Source: Bryobacterales bacterium (GTDB lineage: Bacteria > Acidobacteriota > Terriglobia > Bryobacterales > Bryobacteraceae). From it: a stretch of DNA of 64,000 bases. The stretch lies in contig JADJWL010000025.1 of assembly GCA_016716385.1 (NCBI GenBank), positions 992,001 through 1,056,000 on the forward strand. Direction: 5' to 3'. The first letter of the stretch is position 1. Each line of letters starts with the position of its first letter. A model generated the notes under the pieces. The model saw only the letters and a list, made by a program, of their open reading frames with translations, made no database searches and was not told the DNA's origin. The translations under genes and the position numbers were made by a program. Below are positions 1 through 7,762 of this stretch, piece after piece.

Positions 1-185
1 CCGGCGATGAAGGCGGCGTCAATGCGGTCGGTCAACTGGCTCACGATGCCGTCGGCGTCGCGGGCGCGATCGAGGAGTTCCTGCGGCGGCAGTCCCTCCT
101 CATTGGCCGCGTAGTCCACGGTGACGCTTTGCTTCAAGAAATCAATTGCTTCCGGATAGACCTTCTTGGTAACCAGAACCTTCAT
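1..185 (-). CDS. D-2-hydroxyacid dehydrogenase, N-terminal part (glyoxylate/hydroxypyruvate reductase-like)
   Basis: Partial gene running off the left edge. Only the first 61 residues are visible, starting MKVLVTKKVYPEAIDFL, with the ATG at 185 on the minus strand. The pattern of a short strand (KVLVTKKV), an early helix, and then ADGIVSQLTDRIDAAFI matches the N-terminal substrate-binding lobe of NAD(P)-dependent D-2-hydroxyacid dehydrogenases such as glyoxylate reductase. Those enzymes reduce 2-oxoacids in the cytoplasm. The NAD-binding GxGxxG and the catalytic Arg/Glu/His lie outside the window, so substrate cannot be judged. It is divergent from the next gene, with 68 bp between the two starts. 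Confidence 0.7.
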   Translation of the reverse strand, partial: MKVLVTKKVYPEAIDFLKQSVTVDYAANEEGLPPQELLDRARDADGIVSQLTDRIDAAFIA

Positions 186-253
186 GGTGTGGACGGTCAT
201 TGTCGCACAGGGTCCCGGCGTCGTACAATCGCAGTTCGACGGTAGGAACCTCT

Positions 254-1147
254 ATGGCAAAACTCGGATTTCTCGGACTGGGGATCATGGGTCTCCCGAT
301 GGCGCGGCACCTGATGCGGGCCGGACACGAAGTGGCCGTCTGGTCGAAGACGGCGGCCAAGGCCCAACAACTGGCTGAAGCGGAGAAGGGGGTGTTCTGC
401 GCGACGCCGCGGGAAGTAGGGGCTCACGCCGAGTGTACTTTTCTTTGCGTTGGCGATACGGCAATGTCGCAGGAGGTGATCCTTGGAGCCGAGGGAATTG
501 TCGAAGGCGCCAAAGCCGGGTCGGTGATCGTCGATGCCAGCACGATCTCCCCAAGCGCGAGCCGGGAGATCGGTTCACAGCTCGCGGCGAAGGGAATCGA
601 TTTCCTGGACGCTCCGTGCACCGGCTCGAGGCCGGGGGCCGAGAGCGGCAACCTCACTTTCATGATCGGCGGCGACCAGGCAGTCTTCGAGAAGGTTCGT
701 CCCTATTTCGAGCCCATGGGGAAGCGGTTGTTCTATTGCGGGGGGCCCGGAATGGGCCTGCACGCGAAGCTCAGCCAGAACCTGATTCTGTCGAACATCC
801 TGATGGCGTTTAACGAGGGGATGGTCCTGGCGACGAAGGCTGGTGTCGAGCCGAAGCTCATGCTGGACGTGTTGACGAATTCGGCAGCCAAGAGCGGGTT
901 GATCGAGTTCAAGGCGCCCTACGTCTTCCGCCGTGACTTCGACGCAAACTTCTCCGTCCGATGGATGCACAAGGACATCGGGCTGATGCTGGACTCGGCC
1001 GAAGAGCTCCAGGTGCCACTCCCGCTGACCTCGCTGACCCGCCAGATGTTCCAGGCGGCGATTTCCACAGGGCATGCCGATGAGGATATCTGCTCTACAA
1101 TCAAGGTGTTAGAGGGGTTGGCCGGAGTTGAGGTGAAGGCCGAGTAG
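254..1147 (+). CDS. NAD(P)-dependent beta-hydroxyacid dehydrogenase (3-hydroxyisobutyrate dehydrogenase/GlxR family)
   Basis: A 297-residue cytoplasmic dehydrogenase of normal family length. The N-terminus carries the Rossmann motif GFLGLGIMGLPMA (GxGxxG), the middle has the substrate motif DAPCTGSRPGAESG, and the catalytic Lys lies in GMGLHAKLSQN, followed by the all-helical C-terminal domain. The family oxidises 3-hydroxyisobutyrate or reduces tartronate semialdehyde or succinic semialdehyde; which one cannot be read here. I chose the ATG at 254 because the Rossmann strand starts two residues later and GGTAGGAACC lies just upstream. The upstream GTG at 200 would add 18 unlikely residues. 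Confidence 0.88.
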   Translation: MAKLGFLGLGIMGLPMARHLMRAGHEVAVWSKTAAKAQQLAEAEKGVFCATPREVGAHAECTFLCVGDTAMSQEVILGAEGIVEGAKAGSVIVDASTISPSASREIGSQLAAKGIDFLDAPCTGSRPGAESGNLTFMIGGDQAVFEKVRPYFEPMGKRLFYCGGPGMGLHAKLSQNLILSNILMAFNEGMVLATKAGVEPKLMLDVLTNSAAKSGLIEFKAPYVFRRDFDANFSVRWMHKDIGLMLDSAEELQVPLPLTSLTRQMFQAAISTGHADEDICSTIKVLEGLAGVEVKAE

Positions 1148-1162
1148 GGCAAATACAGTTTT

Positions 1163-1194
1163 TTGTTGCAATCCGTCGAGTCATATACTAGTAT
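1163..1194 (+). promoter_or_regulatory. Candidate promoter for the structured RNA
   Basis: An AT-rich patch in a GC-rich region. TTGCAA at 1166-1171 and TAGTAT at 1189-1194 are 17 bp apart; TATACT at 1184-1189 is an alternative -10. Transcription would begin close to 1201, exactly where the paired RNA segment starts. Inference only. Confidence 0.45.
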
Positions 1195-1203
1195 TGGAAG
1201 TAA

Positions 1204-1290
1204 GCCGGGGAGGCAACTCCCACCAAAGCGAGACTAACCTCTAAAACAAAGACCCCTGAAGCAATCCTCCCCGGCGCCCTTAGGGTCTTT
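1204..1290 (+). ncRNA. Candidate structured RNA with nested alternative pairings (pseudoknot-like)
   Basis: Non-coding segment between two genes. GCCGGGGAGG (1204-1213) is a perfect 10-bp complement of CCTCCCCGGC (1266-1275). AAAGACCC (1248-1255), inside that loop, is a perfect 8-bp complement of GGGTCTTT (1283-1290), outside it, so the two helices cross as in an H-type pseudoknot. In addition GGGAG (1208-1212) can pair with CTCCC (1217-1221) across a GCAA loop, which excludes the first helix. This is either a small RNA or a leader upstream of dxr. I do not recognise it as a known family. A separate -10 for dxr at 1352-1357 favours an independent transcript. Confidence 0.5.
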
Positions 1291-1348
1291 ACCTCGACGA
1301 AACAAGCAACAAGAACCCCGCAATCTCAGCCAACGCCCGGTGCATTCT

Positions 1349-1357
1349 CATGATACG
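1349..1357 (+). promoter_or_regulatory. Extended -10 promoter element upstream of dxr
   Basis: TGATACGAT (TG, one base, then TACGAT) lies 28 bp before the chosen dxr ATG. The same ten bases TGATACGATG recur at 15116-15125 in front of another gene. No clear -35 is visible. It implies a short leader for dxr. Confidence 0.4.
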
Positions 1358-1384
1358 ATGAGGGTTACACGAGCAGCGGAAACC

Positions 1385-2566
1385 ATGAAGCGAATTACGA
1401 TACTTGGTTCGACTGGCTCAATTGGGACAAGCACGCTGGATGTAGTCAGGCAAAACGCCGACCGTTTCGCGGTTTTCGCCTTGGCGGTCGGCAACAACAC
1501 CGAGCTTCTGCTCTCCCAGATCCTGGAGTTCCGTCCTCGCGTCGTCGTGACGGCGACGGAATCCGGAATTTCGGATTTGGCCGACCGGCTGGTGGCGTCG
1601 CTGGTGCCGGCGGAGGAATGGCCGGAGATGCTGCATGGGGGAGCGGGCTTGGTGGCGATCTCCGTAGCACCAGAAACAGATGTTGTGCTATCGGCGATTG
1701 TGGGCGTGGCGGGTCTCGAGGCGACTCACGCGGCGGCACGAGCGGGGAAGCGAATCGGACTGGCGAACAAAGAGGTTCTGGTGTCGGCGGGAGCGCTGAT
1801 GATGGCGGCGGTCGAGCGGTCCGGCGCGGAGTTGATTCCCGTGGACAGCGAGCACAATGGCGCGCACCAGTGCCTGCGCTCCGGGGAACGGCGAGATGTG
1901 ACGCGGCTGATTCTGACGGCATCCGGTGGTCCGTTCCGGCTCACGCCGGCGGGCGATCTTGCCAGCGTGACACCTTCTCAGGCCCTGCGGCATCCAACAT
2001 GGAAGATGGGGAACCGGATTACGATCGACTCCGCCACGATGATGAACAAGGGCTTCGAAGTGATCGAAGCCTGCTGGCTGTTCGGCCTGGACCCTTCCGA
2101 GGTGGATGTGGTCGTGCACCCACAGTCATCGGTTCATGCCATGATCGAGTATAGGGATGGCAGCGTGATTGCGCAGGTATCGGCGACGGACATGCGGATG
2201 CCGATTCAGTACGCGTTGACGTATCCGGACCGGTGGGCGGCGCCGGTTCCGAGGCTGGATTGGAGCCAATCGAGGCAGTGGGAGTTCCATGCGCCGGATC
2301 TGGAAAAATTCCCTCTGCTCCGTCTGGCCTACGAGGCACAGCGGGCTGGGGGGTCGGCGGCCTGTACGTTGAATGCCGCCGATGAGGTGGCGGTGGCGGC
2401 GTTTCTCGACGGGAAGATCAGCTTTCCCGCCATTGCGGAGATCGTGGAAGAGACGTTGACGCGGGTGCCGGTGCGGCGTGCGGAGAGCATCGGCGAAGTG
2501 CTCGAGATTGACCGCCAGTCGCGGGAAGTATGCGAGGAAGTGCTCGCAACCCGCGCCGCGGCCTGA
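1385..2566 (+). CDS. dxr: 1-deoxy-D-xylulose 5-phosphate reductoisomerase
   Basis: Second step of the MEP isoprenoid pathway: NADPH-dependent rearrangement and reduction of DXP to 2-C-methyl-D-erythritol 4-phosphate in the cytoplasm. The 393-residue protein begins MKRITILGSTGSIG (nucleotide-binding GSTGSIG) and shows IGLANKEVLVSAG, the metal-binding VDSEHNGAHQCL and the MNKGFEVIEACWLF substrate segment, followed by the C-terminal helical domain. Length matches E. coli Dxr (398). The ATG at 1385 is chosen because the Rossmann strand starts right after it; the GTG at 1340 adds 15 residues without homology and would overlap the predicted -10. rseP follows after 13 bp, a common bacterial arrangement. 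Confidence 0.95.
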   Translation: MKRITILGSTGSIGTSTLDVVRQNADRFAVFALAVGNNTELLLSQILEFRPRVVVTATESGISDLADRLVASLVPAEEWPEMLHGGAGLVAISVAPETDVVLSAIVGVAGLEATHAAARAGKRIGLANKEVLVSAGALMMAAVERSGAELIPVDSEHNGAHQCLRSGERRDVTRLILTASGGPFRLTPAGDLASVTPSQALRHPTWKMGNRITIDSATMMNKGFEVIEACWLFGLDPSEVDVVVHPQSSVHAMIEYRDGSVIAQVSATDMRMPIQYALTYPDRWAAPVPRLDWSQSRQWEFHAPDLEKFPLLRLAYEAQRAGGSAACTLNAADEVAVAAFLDGKISFPAIAEIVEETLTRVPVRRAESIGEVLEIDRQSREVCEEVLATRAAA

Positions 2567-2579
2567 GGGGATCGGGAAA

Positions 2580-3908
2580 ATGGCAGTATTCGAAAGCGTG
2601 TTCTGGGTTCTGGTCCTGATCGGCATCATGATCATGGTCCACGAGTTGGGCCACTTCTGGGCGGCGCGATACTTCAAGGTCAAGGTTGAGGCCTTCAGTT
2701 TCGGGCTGGGCCCGCGCCTGTTCGGATTCCGCTGGGGCGATACCGACTACAGGATTTCGGCGATTCCATTCGGCGGCTTCGTCAAGATGGCGGGCGAGCA
2801 GATGGGTGGCGAAGAGGGGGAGCCTGACCCGGACGGATTCATGGGCAAGCCGCGCTGGCAGCGGTTAATCATTGCAGCGGCGGGTCCGGCGATGAACATC
2901 ATCCTCGCCGTTGGACTCCTGACCGGTCTGTACATGGTGAAGTACGAGAAGATCGCCGAACCGGAGGTCCGGGGGCTGATCGGCCACGTGGTGAAGGACT
3001 CGGCCGCCGAGGCAGCCGGTGTTCGGGAGGGTGACCGGATTGTGGCGATCGACGGCGTCGAGAACCCGTCTTGGGAAGACATCCTGTTGAAGGAGATCGC
3101 CGGTGCCTTTCAACCTCTCAGGGTCTCGATTGAGCGGACCGGTGAGCGATTCGATGTGCACGTGACGCCGACGCTGCACGAGCGAAGCGGTGTCGGCTGG
3201 GCCGGCTGGGCGCAGAAGAATCCGATCGAAGTGGGGCGCGTCTCCGAAGGGATGCCGGCCGAAGCGGCCGGGTTGCGGCGCGGCGATCTTCTGGTGTCTG
3301 TTGACGGCCACGAAATCCATGCCCGCTCGAAGCTTGTTGAGGTGATCAAGGCCAGCGAAGGACGGCCTGTTGAGGTTGTCTACGAGCGCGATGGGGAGCG
3401 TCACTCCACCACGATTCAACCGGTCTATAACAAGGTCGATGGCGAGAGCTATTGGATGATTGGCATCCAGCCGGATATCCGCTTCCAGCTTGAGACGCTC
3501 CAGCTTTCCCTGCCGGATGCGTTTACGCAGGCTGTTGAGCAGAACCGCAAGGGCGCTACGCTGATCTTCCAGTTTCTCCGGGGGATGGTGGAGCGGCGGA
3601 TGTCCGCCAAGCAGTTGCAGGGGCCGATCGGCATCGCCAAACTGTCGAGCGACGCCGCCAAGGAAGGCCCATCGGAGTTCATTCACCTGATGAGCATGGT
3701 CAGTCTCAACCTGGCCATCTTCAATCTTCTGCCGATTCCGATCCTGGACGGTGGGGTGATCCTGCTGCTGCTTGTCGAGATGGCGATGCGGCGCGACTTG
3801 AGCATTCCGGTGAAGGAAGCCGTGATTAAGGTGGGGTTCGTCTTTCTGATGGCGGTGATGGTCTTCGCTCTCTATAACGATATCTCGCGTATTCTGCCCA
3901 CCGGGTAG
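2580..3908 (+). CDS. rseP: RIP metalloprotease RseP (site-2 protease)
   Basis: Intramembrane zinc protease that in model bacteria cleaves anti-sigma factors and leftover signal peptides in the inner membrane. The protein has 442 residues. The first membrane segment carries the HELGH zinc motif (about residue 21), two PDZ domains span roughly residues 115-280, and the third zinc ligand lies in NLLPIPILDGG near residue 385, followed by a last membrane segment. The ATG at 2580 follows GAGGGGATCGG, which serves as ribosome site; the longer frame upstream overlaps dxr and is not used. Probably transcribed together with dxr. Confidence 0.95.
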   Translation: MAVFESVFWVLVLIGIMIMVHELGHFWAARYFKVKVEAFSFGLGPRLFGFRWGDTDYRISAIPFGGFVKMAGEQMGGEEGEPDPDGFMGKPRWQRLIIAAAGPAMNIILAVGLLTGLYMVKYEKIAEPEVRGLIGHVVKDSAAEAAGVREGDRIVAIDGVENPSWEDILLKEIAGAFQPLRVSIERTGERFDVHVTPTLHERSGVGWAGWAQKNPIEVGRVSEGMPAEAAGLRRGDLLVSVDGHEIHARSKLVEVIKASEGRPVEVVYERDGERHSTTIQPVYNKVDGESYWMIGIQPDIRFQLETLQLSLPDAFTQAVEQNRKGATLIFQFLRGMVERRMSAKQLQGPIGIAKLSSDAAKEGPSEFIHLMSMVSLNLAIFNLLPIPILDGGVILLLLVEMAMRRDLSIPVKEAVIKVGFVFLMAVMVFALYNDISRILPTG

Positions 3909-3910
3909 GC

Positions 3911-4711
3911 GTGCGACTGCTGCTCATCCGCCCGGGGGCCATCGGCGATTTCATCGTGTCGCTCCCCGCTTTGCGGTCGTTCGAAGCGGACATCCTGGAG
4001 GTGTGGTGCGCCGAAGCAAACGTTCCTTTGGCGGGATTTGCCCAGCAGGCTCGTTCGCTGGGTTCAACCGGGTTGGATCTGCTGGGGCTGCCGGGCGTAG
4101 ACCCTCCGCCAGAACTGGCCGGGCGGCTCCAATCGTTCGACCGGGTTGTTTCCTGGTACGGTGCGAATCGTCCCGATTTCCGGCAGGCCCTCCGGAAAAT
4201 CCACCCTTCCGTCACATTCTTCCCTGCGCTCCCGGGCGGCCCGGATCACGCGGTGGATTTCTACCTGCGGCAGGTGGGAAGGCCCGCCGGCGCGATCCCG
4301 AGGATCGCCGCGGACCGCGCGCCGGCGCGAGGCACGGTCGTGATTCACCCGTTTGCCAGCAGCGTGGCGAAACGCTGGCCGTTCAGCCGGTTTCGGCCCT
4401 TGGCGGAGTTGTTGCCGTGGCCGGTGGAGTGGTGCGCGGGACCGGAGGAGCCGTTGGAGGAAGCCGTGCGGTTCACCTGCATCGGCCAGCTTGCCCGCTG
4501 GCTGAGCGGGGCGAAGCTTTACGTCGGGAATGACTCCGGGATCGCGCACCTGGCGGCGGCTGTGGGCGTCCCGGTGGCGGTGTTTTTCGGCCCTACCGAT
4601 CCCGCCGTCTGGGCGCCGCGAGGCCCTTCGGTGACGGTCCTGCGTCAGATGGAGACGCTGAGCGCGGAAGCTGCGGCGGACGCGATCCTGGCCGTCCCGG
4701 CGCTCACCTAA
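3911..4711 (+). CDS. Glycosyltransferase family 9 (heptosyltransferase-like)
   Basis: A 266-residue protein with the hallmarks of GT9, the ADP-heptose:LPS heptosyltransferase family. It has the N-terminal RLLLIRPGAIGDFIVSLPAL and the C-terminal YVGNDSGIAHLAAAVGVPV with FFGPTDPAVWAP, which binds the nucleotide sugar. The enzyme would add a heptose or related sugar to lipopolysaccharide core at the inner face of the inner membrane. It is shorter than typical members (about 330-350) because the inter-domain region is compact. GTG start 2 bp after the rseP stop, so it is probably translationally coupled. The exact sugar donor cannot be told. Confidence 0.85.
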   Translation: MRLLLIRPGAIGDFIVSLPALRSFEADILEVWCAEANVPLAGFAQQARSLGSTGLDLLGLPGVDPPPELAGRLQSFDRVVSWYGANRPDFRQALRKIHPSVTFFPALPGGPDHAVDFYLRQVGRPAGAIPRIAADRAPARGTVVIHPFASSVAKRWPFSRFRPLAELLPWPVEWCAGPEEPLEEAVRFTCIGQLARWLSGAKLYVGNDSGIAHLAAAVGVPVAVFFGPTDPAVWAPRGPSVTVLRQMETLSAEAAADAILAVPALT

Positions 4712-4766
4712 TTTTCACTTGCTGCCATGGCCGCTTGTCTACGACACTGGGAGTTTGGGGAAGAAC

Positions 4767-6713
4767 TTGGAAAAGAACGGACGGAAGACAGCCGGCGTCC
4801 TCGAGCCGGTGGAGCGGTGGACCGCGCAGGACTCCGCAGACCTGTACGACATCGCGGCGTGGGGCAAGGGCTACTTCTCGGTGGGCGCCAACGGACACGT
4901 CCGGGTGCATCCGTCGAAGGACCCGGCCACGTCCATCGATCTCAAGGAACTCGTTGACTCGCTGATTCTTCGGGGTATCCATGTCCCGATCCTGATCCGC
5001 TTCGCGGACATTCTCAAGCACCGCCTGGGCGAGATCCATCAGGCGTTCGCCACCGCAATCGCCGAGCATCAGTATCAGGGCCAGTATTGCTGCGTGTATC
5101 CGATCAAAGTGAACCAGCAGCGGCATGTTGTCGAGGAAGTACTGGAGTTCGGCCGTCCGCTGGGTTTCGGTCTGGAAGCCGGGTCGAAGCCCGAGTTGCT
5201 CGCCGTGATGGCGATGGCGGATAACAACACGCCGATTATCTGCAACGGATTCAAGGATGACGAATACATCGAGATGGCGATGCTGGCGCAGAAGGTCGGA
5301 CGCCACATCATCCCGGTCGTCGAGAAGTACACGGAACTGCACCTGATCGTGAAGCATGCGGCGGCCGTGGGGGTTCGCCCGTCGATCGGCATCCGGTTGA
5401 AACTGGCCAGCCGCGGGTCCGGACGGTGGCGCTCGTCGGGCGGGTACCGGTCGAAGTTCGGGCTGACGGTGAGCGAAGCGATGCGGGCCCTCGACGAGTT
5501 GCGCGCCCTGGGGATGGAAGATTGTCTCCAGTTGCTCCACTTCCACCTGGGGAGCCAGATCACCAACATCCGGCAGGTGAAGGGCGCGGTGATCGAGGCG
5601 GCGCGGCTCTACGCCGAGCTGGTGCGCCTGGGCGCGGGGTTGCGCTATATCGACGTGGGCGGCGGGCTCGGCATCGATTATGACGGCTCGCAGACCGATT
5701 TCGAGTCGAGCGTGAATTACACGCTGCAGGAATACGCCAACGACATCGTGCACCACGTGCAGAACGTCTGCACCGAAGAGAACGTTCCCTGCCCCACGAT
5801 CGTGACCGAAAGCGGGCGGGCGATCGCGGCCTACCACAGCGTGCTCGTGTTCAACGTGCTCGGCGTGTCGGGCTTCGCGGAAGAGGTAGTGCCGAAGGCG
5901 CTGGAAGGCGAGCCGGAACAACCGGTGATCGATCTGTTCGATACGTACCAGTCGCTCAGCACGAAGAACCTGCTCGAAAGCTTCCACGACGCGCAACAGG
6001 CGCTCGATGAGGCGCTGAACCTTTTCAGCCTCGGATACCTGCCGATCGAGCAGCGGTCCCTGGCGGAGAACATCTACTGGAATATCTGCCGTCGCATCCA
6101 GCGGCTGACCAAGGACATGGAATTCGTGCCGGAGGAATTGGAGGGCCTGGAGGCGATGCTTTCCGATACCTACTTCTGCAACTTCTCCCTGTTCCAGAGT
6201 ATGCCGGATAGCTGGGCGATCAAGCAGCTTTTCCCGCTGATGCCGATCCACCGGTTGCATGAGCGGCCGATGCGGCACGCGGTGCTTGGAGACATTACGT
6301 GCGACTCCGACGGCAAGGTGGATCAATTCATCGACCGGCGCGACGTGAAGCGGACGCTGCCCCTGCATTCGTTCAACGGTGAGCCTTACTATCTGGGCAC
6401 GTTCCTGGTCGGCGCCTACCAGGAGATCCTCGGCGACCTGCACAATCTGTTCGGCGACACGAACGCGGTGCATGTGCGCATGGGCGACCGGGGCGAACCA
6501 CTTCTTGAGGCGGTGATCAAGGGCGACTCGGTGAAGGAAGTGCTCAACTACGTCCAGTTTTCGACCGACAGCCTGATCGCCCGGCTGCGAAAGGATGTCG
6601 AGACGGCGGTCCGGGAGAACCGGATCGGCTACGGGGAAGCGGGCCGCCTGCTGCGGTTCTACGAAGAGGGTCTGTTCGGCTACACGTATCTCGAAGAACC
6701 CCATCAGGCATAA
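4767..6713 (+). CDS. speA: Biosynthetic arginine decarboxylase
   Basis: PLP enzyme converting arginine to agmatine, the entry to polyamine synthesis. The PLP-binding Lys lies in YPIKVNQQ. The alanine-racemase-type barrel continues with LLHFHLGSQ and YIDVGGGLGIDYDG, and the C-terminal domain holds VTESGRAI and a motif region ending near SLFQSMPDSWAI. With the TTG at 4767 the protein is 648 residues, close to E. coli SpeA (658). GGGGAAG lies 4-10 bases upstream of that TTG. TTGs at 4719 or 4755 are in frame and cannot be excluded; no ATG or GTG is available. Same strand as the genes before it. Confidence 0.93.
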   Translation: MEKNGRKTAGVLEPVERWTAQDSADLYDIAAWGKGYFSVGANGHVRVHPSKDPATSIDLKELVDSLILRGIHVPILIRFADILKHRLGEIHQAFATAIAEHQYQGQYCCVYPIKVNQQRHVVEEVLEFGRPLGFGLEAGSKPELLAVMAMADNNTPIICNGFKDDEYIEMAMLAQKVGRHIIPVVEKYTELHLIVKHAAAVGVRPSIGIRLKLASRGSGRWRSSGGYRSKFGLTVSEAMRALDELRALGMEDCLQLLHFHLGSQITNIRQVKGAVIEAARLYAELVRLGAGLRYIDVGGGLGIDYDGSQTDFESSVNYTLQEYANDIVHHVQNVCTEENVPCPTIVTESGRAIAAYHSVLVFNVLGVSGFAEEVVPKALEGEPEQPVIDLFDTYQSLSTKNLLESFHDAQQALDEALNLFSLGYLPIEQRSLAENIYWNICRRIQRLTKDMEFVPEELEGLEAMLSDTYFCNFSLFQSMPDSWAIKQLFPLMPIHRLHERPMRHAVLGDITCDSDGKVDQFIDRRDVKRTLPLHSFNGEPYYLGTFLVGAYQEILGDLHNLFGDTNAVHVRMGDRGEPLLEAVIKGDSVKEVLNYVQFSTDSLIARLRKDVETAVRENRIGYGEAGRLLRFYEEGLFGYTYLEEPHQA

Positions 6714-6735
6714 CCGGTTCGCAGGAGTCGCTATC

Positions 6736-7761
6736 ATGGTCAACATGAGACGCTCACTGGCAGCGCTCTTCGTAGCCGCTCTGATGCCCGCCGGTCTTCT
6801 GGCGGATTTCAGCTACGACGAGACAACCAAGATTACCGGTGGAGCGATGGCCCGCCTCATGAAGATGGCCGGGGTCTTCGCCAAAGACGCAAACAAACCA
6901 ACGCAGCATACGGTCGCACTCAAGGGCAACCGCATGGCACAGATCGACGAGGACCAGATCAACCTGATCGATCTGGACGCCGAGACGATGACTGCCATCG
7001 ATTTCAAGAAGAAGACCTACGCGGTCATCACGTTCGCCGAGATGACCGAGGCCATAAAGACGATGCAGGAGAAGATGGCCGGCGGTCAGGTCAAGACCGA
7101 AGATGGCAAGACCGTGGACGTGAAGTTCAAGGTCGACGTGAAGGAGACCGGAGAGAAGAAGCAGATTTCCGGCTTGAACACCCGCCAGATCGTTCTGACA
7201 ATGGAAGCCGAGGGGACGGACCAGGATACCGGCGCGGCTGGTGTCATGAAGATGGAATCCGACATGTGGCTGGCCGACAAGATCGCCGGCTATGACGAGG
7301 TCCAGGACTTCTACAAGCGTATGGCCGCGAAGATGGCGTTCACGCCGGGCGGGATGTCGATGTTGCCGGGCGCGGGCGCGGCCGCTTCCAAGGGCATGCT
7401 GGAACTACAGGGAGAGATGTCGAAGCTGGACGGCATGCCTGTCCTGCAGGTGATCCGCATGGACGGATCAACCGCGACGGGTTTCGGCGGTGCGGGAACC
7501 CCGGCCATGCCGTCGGTCGGCGAGGCGTTGGGCGGAGCCATTTCGGGCCGGTTGGGCGGTTTCGGACGGCGGCGGGCGAAGAAGCAGGAAGCTCCCAAAG
7601 AAGCACCGGAACCGAAGGAAGCCGACAAGACGCTGATCGAGATGACGACGGAGCTTTCGAGCTTCTCCTCCGCTCCGGTCGACGCGACGCGCCTGGAGGT
7701 GCCCGCCGGATTCAAGCAGGTGGAGCACCCGATGGCCGAGATGAAGCGCAAGATGAAGTAG
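6736..7761 (+). CDS. Secreted protein of unknown function
   Basis: A 341-residue protein with a Sec signal peptide (MRRSLAALFVAALMPAGLLA) and therefore probably periplasmic. The mature part is rich in short strands and in Lys, Asp and Met, for example INLIDLDAETMTAIDFKKKTY. A low-complexity Gly-rich stretch and a Lys/Glu/Pro-rich linker near residues 255-295 precede a conserved-looking tail with LEVPAGFKQVEHPM. The overall look resembles periplasmic proteins that carry an outer-membrane-lipoprotein-like fold, but I cannot name a family. GCAGGAG lies 8 bp before the ATG. It follows speA by 22 bp and stops 1 bp from the convergent DUF389 gene. Confidence 0.8.
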   Translation: MVNMRRSLAALFVAALMPAGLLADFSYDETTKITGGAMARLMKMAGVFAKDANKPTQHTVALKGNRMAQIDEDQINLIDLDAETMTAIDFKKKTYAVITFAEMTEAIKTMQEKMAGGQVKTEDGKTVDVKFKVDVKETGEKKQISGLNTRQIVLTMEAEGTDQDTGAAGVMKMESDMWLADKIAGYDEVQDFYKRMAAKMAFTPGGMSMLPGAGAAASKGMLELQGEMSKLDGMPVLQVIRMDGSTATGFGGAGTPAMPSVGEALGGAISGRLGGFGRRRAKKQEAPKEAPEPKEADKTLIEMTTELSSFSSAPVDATRLEVPAGFKQVEHPMAEMKRKMK

Positions 7762-7762
7762 G

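Noticed and set aside
1204..1290. SRP RNA or 6S RNA
   Set aside because: No GGAAG-type SRP loop and too short for 6S; fold and position do not match.
4704..6746. Long open frame (680 codons) on the minus strand
   Set aside because: It lies opposite speA, whose protein shows clear family motifs. GC-rich DNA keeps antisense frames open.
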